A stretch of 64,000 nt of DNA from CAZLRH01 sp964562015 (GCA_964562015.1 CAZLRH010000021.1:1-64000), one strand, 5' to 3'; shown: positions 26,369 through 36,151, counted from the stretch's first letter. Made by a program: numbers and translations. Notes: generated by a model not told the origin, from the sequence alone.

Positions 26369-26502
26369 GGTAAAAAGCTGGTCTACAAGACGATTTTGAC
26401 GCTTGGTAGTACGGAAGTTTACCCATCCTTTTCAGCCAAGCGCCTACCCCCATGTTTTGCTTGGCGGCGGGGGGTGAAATCGATTCAATTTCGGCCAACC
26501 CC

Positions 26503-27957
26503 ATGAAAAAATCCCTCCTCTTGTTTCTCGTCTCCCTGATGGCCTCGGCGACGGCGTTTGCCGCTGACGCCCCGGCTCCCGCCGCCGTGCCGACTGCCCC
26601 AGCGTCCGCCACGACAGCTACCGGCACCGCGACTGCTCCCGGAGCCGACCAAGCCGGCGGTGGTGGTGGTGGCCGCCGTGGTGGCGCGGGTGGCGGAGGT
26701 CGTCGTGGCGGGGCTGCGGCTGCGCCCATCGATCCGAATGCCCCGCCGCCGCCGCGCGAGTGGATCGATCCCGACACCGGCCACCGCATCATTCGCATTT
26801 CCGACGAACCTGGCTCAGATAGCCTATATTTCCACTACAACCCGTTCACACCCCAGGGTGACAAGATGGTGTTTTCCACCCCCACGGGTCTGACCTCGGT
26901 GGACCTCACCACGCTCGGCAATGGTACGCCGAAGCTGGACAAGCTCGTGGAAGGCGCCGTCAGCCTCAATGCGGCGTCGTGGACCACGCGGGAAGTTTAC
27001 TTCTCCAGCGGCGGTTCGTTTTACTCGGTGAATTTCGACACCCACGCCGTCACCAAGGTTTACGACGGGCGCGTGAATGTCATCAACAACGACGGGACGA
27101 TTATCGTCAACGCCATCGCCGCCACCGACCCGACGGGCAAGACGCCGGCGCCGCCGCACCGCGACCCGATTGACCAGCACATCCGCATGTTCGGCGACAA
27201 GATTGCCGCGGGCATCCCGCTCACGCCGGATGAGGAATACGCCGCCGCCAAGGAAAACGGCCTCGCCGGCCGCGCGGTGAATCCGTCCTCCATGGCTTTC
27301 GTGTTCACGAATGTGAAGACAGGCCAATCGGTCACCACCGGTTACCAATACGGTTCGCTCAACCACGAGCAGTTTTCCCCGACGGACCCGACGATGCTCC
27401 TCTATTGCCACGAAGGCACCTGGCACGAAGTGGACCGGATCTGGACCATCCACACCGATGGCTCGGGCATGACGCTCCAGCACCCGCGCACGATGGACAT
27501 GGAAATCGCGGGCCATGAATTCTGGAGCTACGACGGCAAAACCGTCTGGTTCGACCTGCAAACGCCGCGCAGCAAGGAATTCTGGATCGCGGGCAAGAAC
27601 ATCGAGACCGGCAAGGAAATCCGCTACCATGTGGACCGCGACGCCTGGGGTGTGCACTACAACGTGTCCCGCGACAATACGATGTTCAGCAGCGACGGCG
27701 GCGACCCCACGCAGGTGGCTTTTGCACAGAACGGCGAGTGGATCAACCTTTTCCGCGTGCAGCCGGACGGCACGCTTTCGCGCGAGAAGCTGGTCAACAT
27801 GTCGAAGCACAATTACGTGACCGGCCTCGGCGGGCTGGAACCGAATGCTTTCATTTCTCCGGACAAGAAATGGGTGATTTTCCGCTCGAACATGTTCGGG
27901 CCGGATCACGTGTTTGCGGTGGAAGTGGCCAAGGCCGCGGACTCGGCGAAGAAGTAA
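26503..27957 (+). CDS. Oligogalacturonate-lyase-like beta-propeller protein, second paralogue
   Basis: A 484-residue secreted protein. The ATG at 26503 gives a good signal peptide (MKKSLLLFLVSLMASATAFA); the upstream part of the frame is not needed. Between signal and domain lies a glycine/arginine-rich linker (about residues 55-80). The domain starts REWIDPDTGHRIIRISDE and keeps SLYFHYNPFTPQGDKMVFST, LLYCHEGTWHEVDRIWTIH and MEIAGHEFWSYDG, parallel to the paralogue at 23719. It is 27 bases from the GH39 gene that follows. The pair of paralogues originally seem to have been adjacent and are now separated by the AT-rich HEPN island. Confidence 0.75.
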   Translation: MKKSLLLFLVSLMASATAFAADAPAPAAVPTAPASATTATGTATAPGADQAGGGGGGRRGGAGGGGRRGGAAAAPIDPNAPPPPREWIDPDTGHRIIRISDEPGSDSLYFHYNPFTPQGDKMVFSTPTGLTSVDLTTLGNGTPKLDKLVEGAVSLNAASWTTREVYFSSGGSFYSVNFDTHAVTKVYDGRVNVINNDGTIIVNAIAATDPTGKTPAPPHRDPIDQHIRMFGDKIAAGIPLTPDEEYAAAKENGLAGRAVNPSSMAFVFTNVKTGQSVTTGYQYGSLNHEQFSPTDPTMLLYCHEGTWHEVDRIWTIHTDGSGMTLQHPRTMDMEIAGHEFWSYDGKTVWFDLQTPRSKEFWIAGKNIETGKEIRYHVDRDAWGVHYNVSRDNTMFSSDGGDPTQVAFAQNGEWINLFRVQPDGTLSREKLVNMSKHNYVTGLGGLEPNAFISPDKKWVIFRSNMFGPDHVFAVEVAKAADSAKK

Positions 27958-27983
27958 TTTTCGCAGTTTCAACCGCTACCCCT

Positions 27984-29795
27984 ATGCCATCTCCTTTTCG
28001 TTGGATTTTGAATCCAGCGACGTTCCTCGCCGTGCTGGCCATGGGCGTTGCTACCTATCTGGCGGCGCAAAGCGCGACGCCGCCGACCACTCCGGCTGCG
28101 ACGCCCGTGGCCGAGGCTGCGCCGGCCGCGCCTTTCCCGGTGACGATCCAGGTGGACGCCGCGAAAGCCCTCGGGCCGTGGAAACCGGTCTGGCGTTTCT
28201 TCGGGGCGGACGAGCCGAATTACGCCACGATGAAAAATGGCGAAAAGCTGATCAAGGAATTGGGCGAGTTGTCGCCGCCGCAGGTGTATTTCCGCACCCA
28301 CAATCTCATGACGACCGGCGACGGCACGCCCGGCCTCAAATGGGGTTCGACCAACATGTACCATGAAGATGCCGACGGGAAACCGGTGTACGACTGGACC
28401 ATCGTGGATCATATTTTCGACACCTACCTCAAGCACAATGTCCGCCCCTACGTACAGCTCGGCTTCATGCCGAAAGACATGTCCACGCATCCCGATCCGT
28501 ACCAGCATCATTGGGACCCGAGCCAGCCGTATAGCGCCATTTACACCGGTTGGTCTTATCCGCCGAAGGATTATGCGAAATGGGGCGAATTGGTTTATCA
28601 ATGGGCGAAGCACTGCGTGGAGCGCTATGGCATGGCCGAAGTGGAAAAATGGTACTGGGAAACGTGGAACGAATCCAACGCCGGCAGCCCGGCGGATCCC
28701 GCAGTCGCGCCCACCGGCCCCGCGTACTGGCGCGGTTCGGCCAATGATTATCAAAAGCTGAACGACTATGCCTTTGCCGGGGTGCGCAAGGCCATTCCCA
28801 AGGCCATCGTGGGCGGCGCCGACGCCGCGGGCGCGGGCGGCCAGTGGACGCGCAATTTCATCGAGCACTGTCTCACGGGCACGAACTACGCCACCGGCCA
28901 GGTGGGCACTCCCCTGAATTTTATTTCGTTTCACGCGAAGGGCTCGCCTGGTTTTGTGCAGGGCAACCCCGGGTTTGTCCGCCTGGGCATTTCCAACCAA
29001 CTGCGCGCCATCAACGACGGCTTCACCATCGTCGCCTCGTATCCGCAGACGAAGAATCTGCCCATCGTCATCGGCGAATCTGATCCGGACGGTTGCGCCG
29101 CCTGCCAGGGCCCGCAACTGGGTTATCGCAATACGACCCTTTACCCGGCTTATACGGCGGCCTGCATCACGCGGGAGCTCGAACTCGCCGACCGCCACGG
29201 GGTGAACCTCGAAGGCGCGCTGACCTGGGCCTTCGAGTTTGACGACTTTCCGTTTTTCGCCGGCCAACGCACGCTGGCCACGAACGGCATCGACCTGCCC
29301 GTGATGAATATTTTCCGCATGTTGCGTTACCTCGACGGCCAGCGGATTTCCGCCGTCAGCTCCGCGGCCGTGCCGCTCGACAACATCATGCGCGCGGGCG
29401 TGCGTGGCGACGCGGATGTTTCGACGATGGCCACCCTTATGCCGGGCAAGCTCTGCGTGCTCGTCTGCCATTATCACGACGATGACGTGCCCGGCCCGGA
29501 CGCGAATATCACGGTTTCCCTGACGGGGCTGCCGGCCAATCTTTCGTCGGCGCGACTGACGCAGTACCGCATCGACCACGACCACAGCAACTCCTTCACC
29601 GCTTGGCAAAAAATGGGCTCGCCCGCCGCACCCACGCCGGAGCAGTTCACCCAGCTTGAAGCCGCCGGGCAGTTGCAGAAATTTGCCGGCCCGCCCACCC
29701 TGGCGGTGGCCCGAGGCGCGGGCACAATTCCCGTCACACTCCCGCGCGATACCATCGCGCTATTTGTCCTCGAATGGGACGCACCGAAACCCTGA
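27984..29795 (+). CDS. Glycoside hydrolase family 39 (beta-xylosidase-like), secreted
   Basis: A 603-residue enzyme. The ATG at 27984 starts a good export signal (MPSPFRWILNPATFLAVLAM). A TIM barrel follows, with the GH39-like acid/base E230 in WYWETWNESNAG and a probable nucleophile E365 in PIVIGESDPDG. The N-terminal WKPVWRFFGADEPNY and the block HNLMTTGDGTPGLKWGSTN are typical of GH39 beta-xylosidases and related enzymes. The C-terminus is a beta-sandwich (TISV-like strands, QYRIDHDHSNSF). Located between a lyase-like gene and GH43/GH51 arabinan enzymes, it probably removes xylose or a related sugar from pectic side chains. Confidence 0.82.
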   Translation: MPSPFRWILNPATFLAVLAMGVATYLAAQSATPPTTPAATPVAEAAPAAPFPVTIQVDAAKALGPWKPVWRFFGADEPNYATMKNGEKLIKELGELSPPQVYFRTHNLMTTGDGTPGLKWGSTNMYHEDADGKPVYDWTIVDHIFDTYLKHNVRPYVQLGFMPKDMSTHPDPYQHHWDPSQPYSAIYTGWSYPPKDYAKWGELVYQWAKHCVERYGMAEVEKWYWETWNESNAGSPADPAVAPTGPAYWRGSANDYQKLNDYAFAGVRKAIPKAIVGGADAAGAGGQWTRNFIEHCLTGTNYATGQVGTPLNFISFHAKGSPGFVQGNPGFVRLGISNQLRAINDGFTIVASYPQTKNLPIVIGESDPDGCAACQGPQLGYRNTTLYPAYTAACITRELELADRHGVNLEGALTWAFEFDDFPFFAGQRTLATNGIDLPVMNIFRMLRYLDGQRISAVSSAAVPLDNIMRAGVRGDADVSTMATLMPGKLCVLVCHYHDDDVPGPDANITVSLTGLPANLSSARLTQYRIDHDHSNSFTAWQKMGSPAAPTPEQFTQLEAAGQLQKFAGPPTLAVARGAGTIPVTLPRDTIALFVLEWDAPKP

Positions 29796-29858
29796 GTAGC
29801 GACGCCAGCAAATTGTGCGGATGCCATTTAGCCCGGAAATCATTCTACTTCCACGACA

Positions 29859-31046
29859 ATGAATTCCGGCCCACGATTTTCAAAGTCCTCCTGGCTGACG
29901 CCCTTGCTCGGTGTCGCGGGCGCGGTCCTTTTGATGGCGCAAACGGCCCCGCCGGCCACTCCCGTAACGCCGGTCGAGAGCGCGCCCGCCGCACCGAACC
30001 TGCTGCCAGTGGCGGACCTCGACCTCTATGCCTTCAGTGTCGGCGTGGGCGTGCACGACCCCTCGACCATCGTGAAGGACAAGGACACGTATTGGTCCTT
30101 CAATACCGGCAACGGCCTCCCTTCGCATTTCTCAAAAGACCTCATCACCTGGCAAAACGGGCCGCCCGTGTTTAGCGAGCGTCCGGCCTGGATTGCGGAC
30201 GTCGTGCCCGGCAACCGTGGCCTCAACTTCTGGGCACCGGATGTTTTTCACCTTAAGGACCGCTATTTGCTTTACTACGCCGTATCCACTTTTGGTTCCC
30301 GGACCTCCGGCATCGGCCTCGCCACCAACCCCACGCTCGACTCGAACGACCCGAACTACAAATGGACCGACCAGGGCCTGGTCGTCAAAACCCAGCAAGG
30401 GGTGAACAATTACAACGCCATCGATCCGGCCGTGGTGCAGGAGGCGGACAGCAAGCTCTGGCTCGTGTTCGGCTCCTTTTGGGAAGGCATCAAACTCATT
30501 CAACTCGACCCGGCCACCGGCCAGCGCCTCGCGCCGGACTCCCCCATCACCGAGCTGGCGCATAACAGCTCCATTGAGGCCGCCTATATTTATTTCCACG
30601 ACGGCTACTATTACCTTTTCGTCAATTGGGGCAAATGCTGCGCGGGCCTGAACAGCACGTACAACATACGCGTCGGTCGCTCCAAAACCATTACCGGCCC
30701 GTACCTGGATATGGCCGGCAAGGACCTCGCGCACGAAGGCGGCACGCTGTTTCTCGAAACCCGCGGCAAATTCATTGGCCCCGGCCACGCCGGCATCATC
30801 AAAGTGGAGGATCAATTCTGGTTGAGTTGCCATTTTTACGACGGCGGCACCGCGCGCGGCACCTCGAAACTCGCCGTGCTCCCCCTCGCCTGGAACAAAG
30901 ACGGCTGGCCGAACGTCGTGCCGCTGCCCGCGACCCTCGCAGCGAAAACCGCAAATGCAGCCGCGCCCTCGGCCTCAGCAACGCCCATTGCGGAGGTTGT
31001 GCCTGCGACCGCGCCAGTTGCCACCCCGCCTGCCGCCACGCCATAA
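29859..31046 (+). CDS. GH43 arabinan endo-1,5-alpha-L-arabinosidase, secreted
   Basis: A 395-residue five-bladed beta-propeller enzyme that hydrolyses the arabinan backbone of pectin. The signal peptide is near residues 1-30. The GH43 triad is visible: general base D67 in VGVHDPSTIV, pKa-modulating D189 in NNYNAIDPAVV, and general acid E240 in NSSIEAAYIYF. Further family blocks are GLNFWAPDVFHLKDRYLLYYA, LVFGSFWEGIKLIQLD, YYYLFVNWGKCC and GPGHAGII. The C-terminal 50 residues are a low-complexity proline/alanine tail, perhaps a linker. It lies directly upstream of the GH51 arabinofuranosidase, matching a two-step removal of arabinan. Confidence 0.9.
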   Translation: MNSGPRFSKSSWLTPLLGVAGAVLLMAQTAPPATPVTPVESAPAAPNLLPVADLDLYAFSVGVGVHDPSTIVKDKDTYWSFNTGNGLPSHFSKDLITWQNGPPVFSERPAWIADVVPGNRGLNFWAPDVFHLKDRYLLYYAVSTFGSRTSGIGLATNPTLDSNDPNYKWTDQGLVVKTQQGVNNYNAIDPAVVQEADSKLWLVFGSFWEGIKLIQLDPATGQRLAPDSPITELAHNSSIEAAYIYFHDGYYYLFVNWGKCCAGLNSTYNIRVGRSKTITGPYLDMAGKDLAHEGGTLFLETRGKFIGPGHAGIIKVEDQFWLSCHFYDGGTARGTSKLAVLPLAWNKDGWPNVVPLPATLAAKTANAAAPSASATPIAEVVPATAPVATPPAATP

Positions 31047-31090
31047 AGGGACTCATCCTTCATCCCTCATCCTTTCCATTCTCCCACGCC

Positions 31091-33148
31091 ATGAACTACC
31101 GCTTTCACCCGCTCGCTCTGTTACTCCTGCCTTCCCTATTTTCCCAGCTTCGCGCCGCCGACGCTCCGTCCGCGCCGCCGCCGGTGACGCAAATCACGGT
31201 GGAGGTCGGGCATCCCGGCCATGCGGTCAGCCCGACGTTGCATGGCGTTTTCTTTGAGGACATCAATTATGGGGCGGACGGCGGTCTCTATCCTGAGTTG
31301 GTGCAAAACCGCTCGTTTGAGCACAAAGACGCGCTTTATGCCTGGTCGCCGCTCGCGGTCGCCGGGGCCGCGGGCAATCTCGCCCTTGGCAGCGTTGCGC
31401 CGCTGAATGAAAATAATCCGCATTACCTCCGGCTGACTATAACGAATCCGGGGGCCAATGGCTTCGGCGTGGTCAACACCGGTTGGGGCCTGGGCACACC
31501 GCCGGCGAATACCCCCACGAGCCCGGCTGGCACTGGCGACATGGCGGTCAAGCAGGGTGAGAAATACACGTTCTCCGTGCGCGCCCGCGCCTCCGCTCCC
31601 TATGGCGGTAACCTCGTCGCGGAATTGCAGGGCGATACCGGCCAGGTTCTCGGCAGTTGCCGTCTGGGCGGTTTGACCGCCGATTGGCAACTGCTCAAAG
31701 GCGAAATCACCCCGAGCGCCACGACCGACCATGCCCGGCTGGCCGTCCGCGCCACCGCCGCCGGGACGGTGGACCTCGACATGGTTTCCCTGCTGCCCAA
31801 CACCACCTTTAAGAACCACGGCCTGCGCGCGGACCTCGTGCAAATGCTGGCGGATCTGCATCCCGCGTTCATGCGCTTCCCCGGCGGGTGCATTGTCGAG
31901 GGCAAGGACCTCGCGAATTCCTACCGCTGGAAGGAAACCGTCGGCGACGTGTCCGAGCGCAAGGAAAACTGGAACCGCTGGATGGTCACGATCAAAAACG
32001 CCCTCGCGCCGGAGTATTACCAAACCTACGGGCTGGGATTCTATGAGTATTTCCAACTCTGCGAGGACATCGGGGCGGAGCCGCTCCCGATCCTCAATTG
32101 CGGCATGTCCTGCCAGTTTCAGGACGCCCAGCTCGTGCCGCTCGACCAACTGGGGCCGTACGTGCAGGACGCGCTGGATCTGGTCGAGTTCGCGAATGGC
32201 CCGGTGACCTCGAAATGGGGCGCGTTGCGGGCGAAACTCGGCCACCCCGCGCCGTTCAACGTCAAGATGCTCGGCATCGGCAACGAGCAGTGGGGCGAGG
32301 ATTATTTTCCGCGCTACATGGCTTTTTACACCGCGTTGAAGGCGAAATACCCGGACCTCAAGCTCGTCACCGGCGCGGGCCCGGGCGTCGATGCGGGAGA
32401 TAAGGCCCGCTACGATCTGGCTTGGAGTAAATTTAAGAACGGCACGCCGGCCGACATCGTGGATGAGCATTACTACCGTCCCCCGCAATGGTTCCTCGAC
32501 CATGCTCCGATGTACGACAACCAGAACCGGTCGGGTCCGCACATTTTCTCCGGCGAATTTGCGGTGCACGACGGCACGGCCAAGCGCAACAACCTCCGCG
32601 CCGCCATCGCCGAAGCCGCCTTCATGACCGGCCTCGTGCGCAACAGCGACATCGTGGACATGGCCTCCTACGCGCCGCTCTTCGCCAAGGCCGGCTCGAC
32701 ACAGTGGACGCCCGACCTCATCTGGTTCGACAACAGCCATGCGTACGGCTCGCCCTCCTACTATGTCCAGGCGATGTTCGCCAAGAACCGGCCCGACGTG
32801 ATTTTGCCGGTGACGATGGATCAGGCCAAGCCAGACCTGTTTGCCGTCGCGGGTCTCGACAAGAAAACCGGCGAGATCATTGTGGACGTCGTCAACCCCA
32901 CCACGCAACCCATCGCGACCAAGCTCCAACTTAATATCGGCACATGGGACACCATGATTGCCACGGCCAAGGCGACCGTCCTGACCTCGGCCAGCCCGAA
33001 CGACGAAAACACGTTCGACAACCCGACCAAGGTGGCGCCCGTCGAGGAAACGGTGGCGCTCGCGAGCCCGAGCCTCGCGCGCACCTTTCCCCCTGCCTCC
33101 CTCACCATCTTTCGCTTCAAGACGCAGACGACGTTGATTCGTTTTTAA
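31091..33148 (+). CDS. GH51 alpha-L-arabinofuranosidase, secreted
   Basis: A 685-residue enzyme that releases terminal L-arabinose from arabinan and arabinoxylan. The ATG at 31091 gives a signal peptide (ending LRAADA). After the N-terminal domain (HGVFFEDINYGADGGLYPELVQNRSF, a typical GH51 opening) and a carbohydrate-binding-like insert at about residues 90-230, the TIM barrel has the acid/base E399 in GIGNEQWGEDY and the nucleophile E489 in IFSGEFAVHD. A C-terminal beta-sandwich ends the protein. It is 44 bases after the GH43 stop and 37 bases before the GH2 gene, which makes a polycistronic unit likely. Confidence 0.92.
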   Translation: MNYRFHPLALLLLPSLFSQLRAADAPSAPPPVTQITVEVGHPGHAVSPTLHGVFFEDINYGADGGLYPELVQNRSFEHKDALYAWSPLAVAGAAGNLALGSVAPLNENNPHYLRLTITNPGANGFGVVNTGWGLGTPPANTPTSPAGTGDMAVKQGEKYTFSVRARASAPYGGNLVAELQGDTGQVLGSCRLGGLTADWQLLKGEITPSATTDHARLAVRATAAGTVDLDMVSLLPNTTFKNHGLRADLVQMLADLHPAFMRFPGGCIVEGKDLANSYRWKETVGDVSERKENWNRWMVTIKNALAPEYYQTYGLGFYEYFQLCEDIGAEPLPILNCGMSCQFQDAQLVPLDQLGPYVQDALDLVEFANGPVTSKWGALRAKLGHPAPFNVKMLGIGNEQWGEDYFPRYMAFYTALKAKYPDLKLVTGAGPGVDAGDKARYDLAWSKFKNGTPADIVDEHYYRPPQWFLDHAPMYDNQNRSGPHIFSGEFAVHDGTAKRNNLRAAIAEAAFMTGLVRNSDIVDMASYAPLFAKAGSTQWTPDLIWFDNSHAYGSPSYYVQAMFAKNRPDVILPVTMDQAKPDLFAVAGLDKKTGEIIVDVVNPTTQPIATKLQLNIGTWDTMIATAKATVLTSASPNDENTFDNPTKVAPVEETVALASPSLARTFPPASLTIFRFKTQTTLIRF

Positions 33149-33185
33149 ATTCACCCTTTCCATTATTCATTCAATTCTTCCGCCC

Positions 33186-35822
33186 ATGCCCTCCCTCTCC
33201 CGCTTACTGCTTGCCGCCTTCGTCAGCCTGCTGCTGGCGCCCGCGCTTTCCGCCCAGCCGCTCGCCAATGCGCCCGTACCCGGCGACCGCCAGCGCGCTT
33301 CGTTCAACGCCAATTGGCGCTACATCGAGGACGACCCGGTGAACCCGGCCGGCCACAATGACGCCACCGATCCCGAAAGTTACTTCGCCAGAATGAGCTA
33401 TCCGCAAATGCGGGACTTGCTGATGGCCAGCACCACGGGAGGAGGCCTCGTCGTCCGCGCCGATCCGGCCAGCACCTTTGGCAGCGACATTTCGTACACC
33501 CGGCCGGATTTCAATGACAGTGCCTGGCGGCAGCTCAATCTCCCGCATGACTGGGGCATCGAGGGCAATTTCAGCATGAATCTCCCCGGCACCACCGGGC
33601 GTCTGCCGTGGGCGGGCGTGGGCTGGTATCGCAAGAATTTCGCCGTGCCCGCCGCGGCTGCCGGGAAACTGGTGTTCCTCGATATGGACGGCGCGATGGC
33701 CTACGCGAACATTTGGGTGAATGGGCACTACGCCGGCGGCTGGCCGTATGGCTATGCTTCGTTCCGAGTCGATTTGACGCCGTTCATCAAAGTCGGCGAA
33801 AATAATGTCATCGCCATCCGGCTGTTTGATCCGCCGAATTCCTCCCGCTGGTACCCGGGCGGCGGCATCTATCGCAACACCTGGCTGGAGTACACCAACC
33901 CCGTGCACCTGGCGCATTGGGGCACTTACATCACGACGCCGGAAATCACGGCGGACAAGGCGACGGTGGACTTGAAAATCGGCGTGGACAACCATTCATC
34001 CGCGGACGTGGCCAATGTGACTGTAACCACTCAGATTTTCGCGCTTAATACCAATGGCCAGCGGGTCGGCGCACCGGTGGCCACCGCCTCTTCCAGCGCG
34101 CTTAGTCTCGCGGCGGGCGCCCATCAGCAGACGGAAATTTCCCTGAATGTCGCGAGCCCGAAGCTCTGGGGCCTGAAAACGCCGAACCTTTACAGCGCAG
34201 TCACCACTGTCCTGCAAAATGGTCAGGCGGTGGATGCGACGGAATCGACCTTCGGCATTCGCACGATTAAATTCGATCCGAACGAGGGCTTTTTTCTCAA
34301 TGGCGAGCATGTGAAAATTTTCGGCGTGTGCGACCACCACGACCTCGGGCCGTTGGGCACGGCGGTCAATTACCGCGCGCTGCAACGCCAGATCGAGATT
34401 TTGCAGGAGATGGGTTGTAACGCCATCCGCACCTCGCACAATCCGCCCGCGCCCGAACTGCTCGACCTCTGCGACCGCATGGGCATGCTCGTGATGGACG
34501 AGACGTTCGACTGCTGGGACCGCCAAAAAGTGGCCAACGATTACCACCTGCTGTTCGCTGACTGGCACGAAAAAGATGCGCGCATGCTCGTGCGCCGCGA
34601 CCGCAATCACCCGTCCGTCATCCTTTGGAGCGTGGGCAACGAAATTCCCGACCAGGGCTCCGCCATCGGCAATCAAATCGCGCTGGAGCTGACGCGCATC
34701 GTGCACGAGGAAGACCCGACCCGCTTCACCACGACGGCCAACAACAACGCGGGCTTCACCGGCTTGCCCGCGAACGAGTACATTTACGGTTTCAATTACA
34801 AGCCCGACTCCGCCACCCAGTCGCGCTATTCCATTTATCACACAGCCAACCCTGACGCGAACACGATTGCCACCGAGACGGCCTCGACCATCAGCTCGCG
34901 CGGCGTTTACGTTTTTCCCGTCAGCAACAACAAATCAGGCGGCGGCACGCCCGACCACCAGATGAGTTCGTATGACCTTTACGCGCCTTCGTGGGCCACG
35001 CCGCCGGACGCCGAATTCGCCTCGCAGGACAAGTATCCCTTCATGTCCGGCGAATTTGTGTGGACGGGCTTCGACTACCTCGGCGAGCCCACCAACAACA
35101 CTCGCGGCGGCGTGGACCAATCGCGCAGCTCTTATTTCGGCATCGTGGACCTCGACGGTTTTAAAAAGGACCGCTTCTACATTTATCAGGCGCATTGGCG
35201 GCCCGAATTGCCGATGGCCCATATCCTCCCACATTGGAACTGGCCCGACCGCGTCGGCCAGATCACCCCGGTGCACGTCTACACTTCAGGAGATGAAGCG
35301 GAACTTTTTCTCAACGGCGTTTCCCTCGGCCGCAAAAAGAAAATCGACCCAGACACCGGCGCCCCCGCGTATCGTATCCGCTGGGACGACGTGGTTTACC
35401 AACCCGGCGAACTGAAAGTGGTCGCTTACAAGAACGGCCAGAAGTGGGCGGAAGACACCGTCAAGACCACCGGCCCGGCCACGGCTGTCACCCTCACGCC
35501 CGACCACTCGACCATCGCGGCCGACGGCCAGGACCTCTCCTTCGTCACCGTCGCCGTCAAGGATAAGGACGGACTCACGGTGCCCGTTGCCGACAACGCC
35601 CTGCACTACGAAATCTCCGGTCCGGGGGAAATCGTGGCCGTGGACAACGGCGACGCCACCAGCCTCGCGCCCATGCAAGGCACCAAGGACAGCAAGGCAT
35701 TTAACGGCCTCGCTCTGGTCATTGTTCGCGGCCAACCCGGCCAGGCCGGAACAGTGACACTCACGGCCACTTCCGCAGGCCTCGCGGCTGCGACGACGAC
35801 GATCAAGACGAATGCGCAGTAA
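33186..35822 (+). CDS. GH2 beta-galactosidase-type hydrolase with C-terminal Ig-like domain
   Basis: An 878-residue secreted protein with a signal peptide (ending LSAQ). The GH2 jelly-roll domain (FNDSAWRQLNLPHDWGIEGNF, GAMAYANIWVNGHYAGGWPYG), immunoglobulin-like domain and TIM barrel follow in order. The barrel has HHDLGPLGTAV, NAIRTSHNPP, the acid/base E486 in WSVGNEIPDQG, and the nucleophile E623 in FMSGEFVWTGFDYLG. A DUF4982-like segment (VHVYTSGDEAELFLNG) and a bacterial Ig-like domain (TVAVKDKDGLTVPVADN) end it. It likely removes beta-linked galactose from rhamnogalacturonan side chains. It is the last of the continuous block from 23719. Confidence 0.9.
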   Translation: MPSLSRLLLAAFVSLLLAPALSAQPLANAPVPGDRQRASFNANWRYIEDDPVNPAGHNDATDPESYFARMSYPQMRDLLMASTTGGGLVVRADPASTFGSDISYTRPDFNDSAWRQLNLPHDWGIEGNFSMNLPGTTGRLPWAGVGWYRKNFAVPAAAAGKLVFLDMDGAMAYANIWVNGHYAGGWPYGYASFRVDLTPFIKVGENNVIAIRLFDPPNSSRWYPGGGIYRNTWLEYTNPVHLAHWGTYITTPEITADKATVDLKIGVDNHSSADVANVTVTTQIFALNTNGQRVGAPVATASSSALSLAAGAHQQTEISLNVASPKLWGLKTPNLYSAVTTVLQNGQAVDATESTFGIRTIKFDPNEGFFLNGEHVKIFGVCDHHDLGPLGTAVNYRALQRQIEILQEMGCNAIRTSHNPPAPELLDLCDRMGMLVMDETFDCWDRQKVANDYHLLFADWHEKDARMLVRRDRNHPSVILWSVGNEIPDQGSAIGNQIALELTRIVHEEDPTRFTTTANNNAGFTGLPANEYIYGFNYKPDSATQSRYSIYHTANPDANTIATETASTISSRGVYVFPVSNNKSGGGTPDHQMSSYDLYAPSWATPPDAEFASQDKYPFMSGEFVWTGFDYLGEPTNNTRGGVDQSRSSYFGIVDLDGFKKDRFYIYQAHWRPELPMAHILPHWNWPDRVGQITPVHVYTSGDEAELFLNGVSLGRKKKIDPDTGAPAYRIRWDDVVYQPGELKVVAYKNGQKWAEDTVKTTGPATAVTLTPDHSTIAADGQDLSFVTVAVKDKDGLTVPVADNALHYEISGPGEIVAVDNGDATSLAPMQGTKDSKAFNGLALVIVRGQPGQAGTVTLTATSAGLAAATTTIKTNAQ

Positions 35823-35847
35823 GGTGACATATTTGTAGTCAGATTTG

Positions 35848-35876
35848 TTGACAAAACTGTAGTTAACAAGCATGAT
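35848..35876 (+). promoter_or_regulatory. Possible promoter and operator of the toxin-antitoxin pair
   Basis: TTGACA at 35848-35853 (perfect -35) and CATGAT at 35871-35876 (four of six bases of TATAAT) have 17 bases between them. A TTTGT-TG-ACAAA inverted repeat overlaps the -35. With this -10, transcription would start about 7 bases later, at the GTG start codon (35883), giving a leaderless mRNA. No RNA data support this; it is inferred from spacing. Confidence 0.4.
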
Positions 35877-35882
35877 GGCATC

Positions 35883-36131
35883 GTGCCCGCGACCACCGTA
35901 CGTATTTCGACCAAGGGCCATGCCCTGTTGCGCCAGCTCGCCACCAGCCAGGAGGCGAGCATGTCCGAGGTGCTCGACCAAGCCCTCGAAACCTATCGTC
36001 GGCAAAAGTTTTTGGAGGAGGCGGGTTTGGCTTATGAGGCTTTGCGCAACGACGCGCGCGCCTGGACCAAACATGTAGCGGAAATGTCCACCTGGGAGAC
36101 CACTTTGGGTGATGGCCTCAAAGGCCGCTGA
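35883..36131 (+). CDS. Antitoxin-like protein of the MazF-type pair (RHH-like N-terminus)
   Basis: An 82-residue protein, starting with GTG because no in-frame ATG is nearby. The N-terminal 40 residues (VRISTKGHALLRQLATSQE, then MSEVLDQALETYRRQKFLEEA) match ribbon-helix-helix antitoxins that bind the operon's promoter and the toxin. The C-terminal part (RNDARAWTKHVAEMSTWETTL) should be the toxin-binding region. It is 20 bases upstream of a MazF-family toxin. Such pairs are autoregulated; the TTTGT..ACAAA repeat upstream is a candidate operator. Confidence 0.75.
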   Translation: MPATTVRISTKGHALLRQLATSQEASMSEVLDQALETYRRQKFLEEAGLAYEALRNDARAWTKHVAEMSTWETTLGDGLKGR

Positions 36132-36151
36132 ACCGTCTTTATTGCTCACTC

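Noticed and set aside
27969..29609. Minus-strand frame of 546 codons opposite the GH39 gene
   Set aside because: Antisense of a clear GH39 gene; Arg/Val/His-rich translation typical of shadow frames.
31136..33163. Long minus-strand frame opposite the GH51 gene
   Set aside because: It is the GC-rich antisense shadow of a gene with catalytic motifs; its translation is Arg/His/Gly-rich with no domain pattern.
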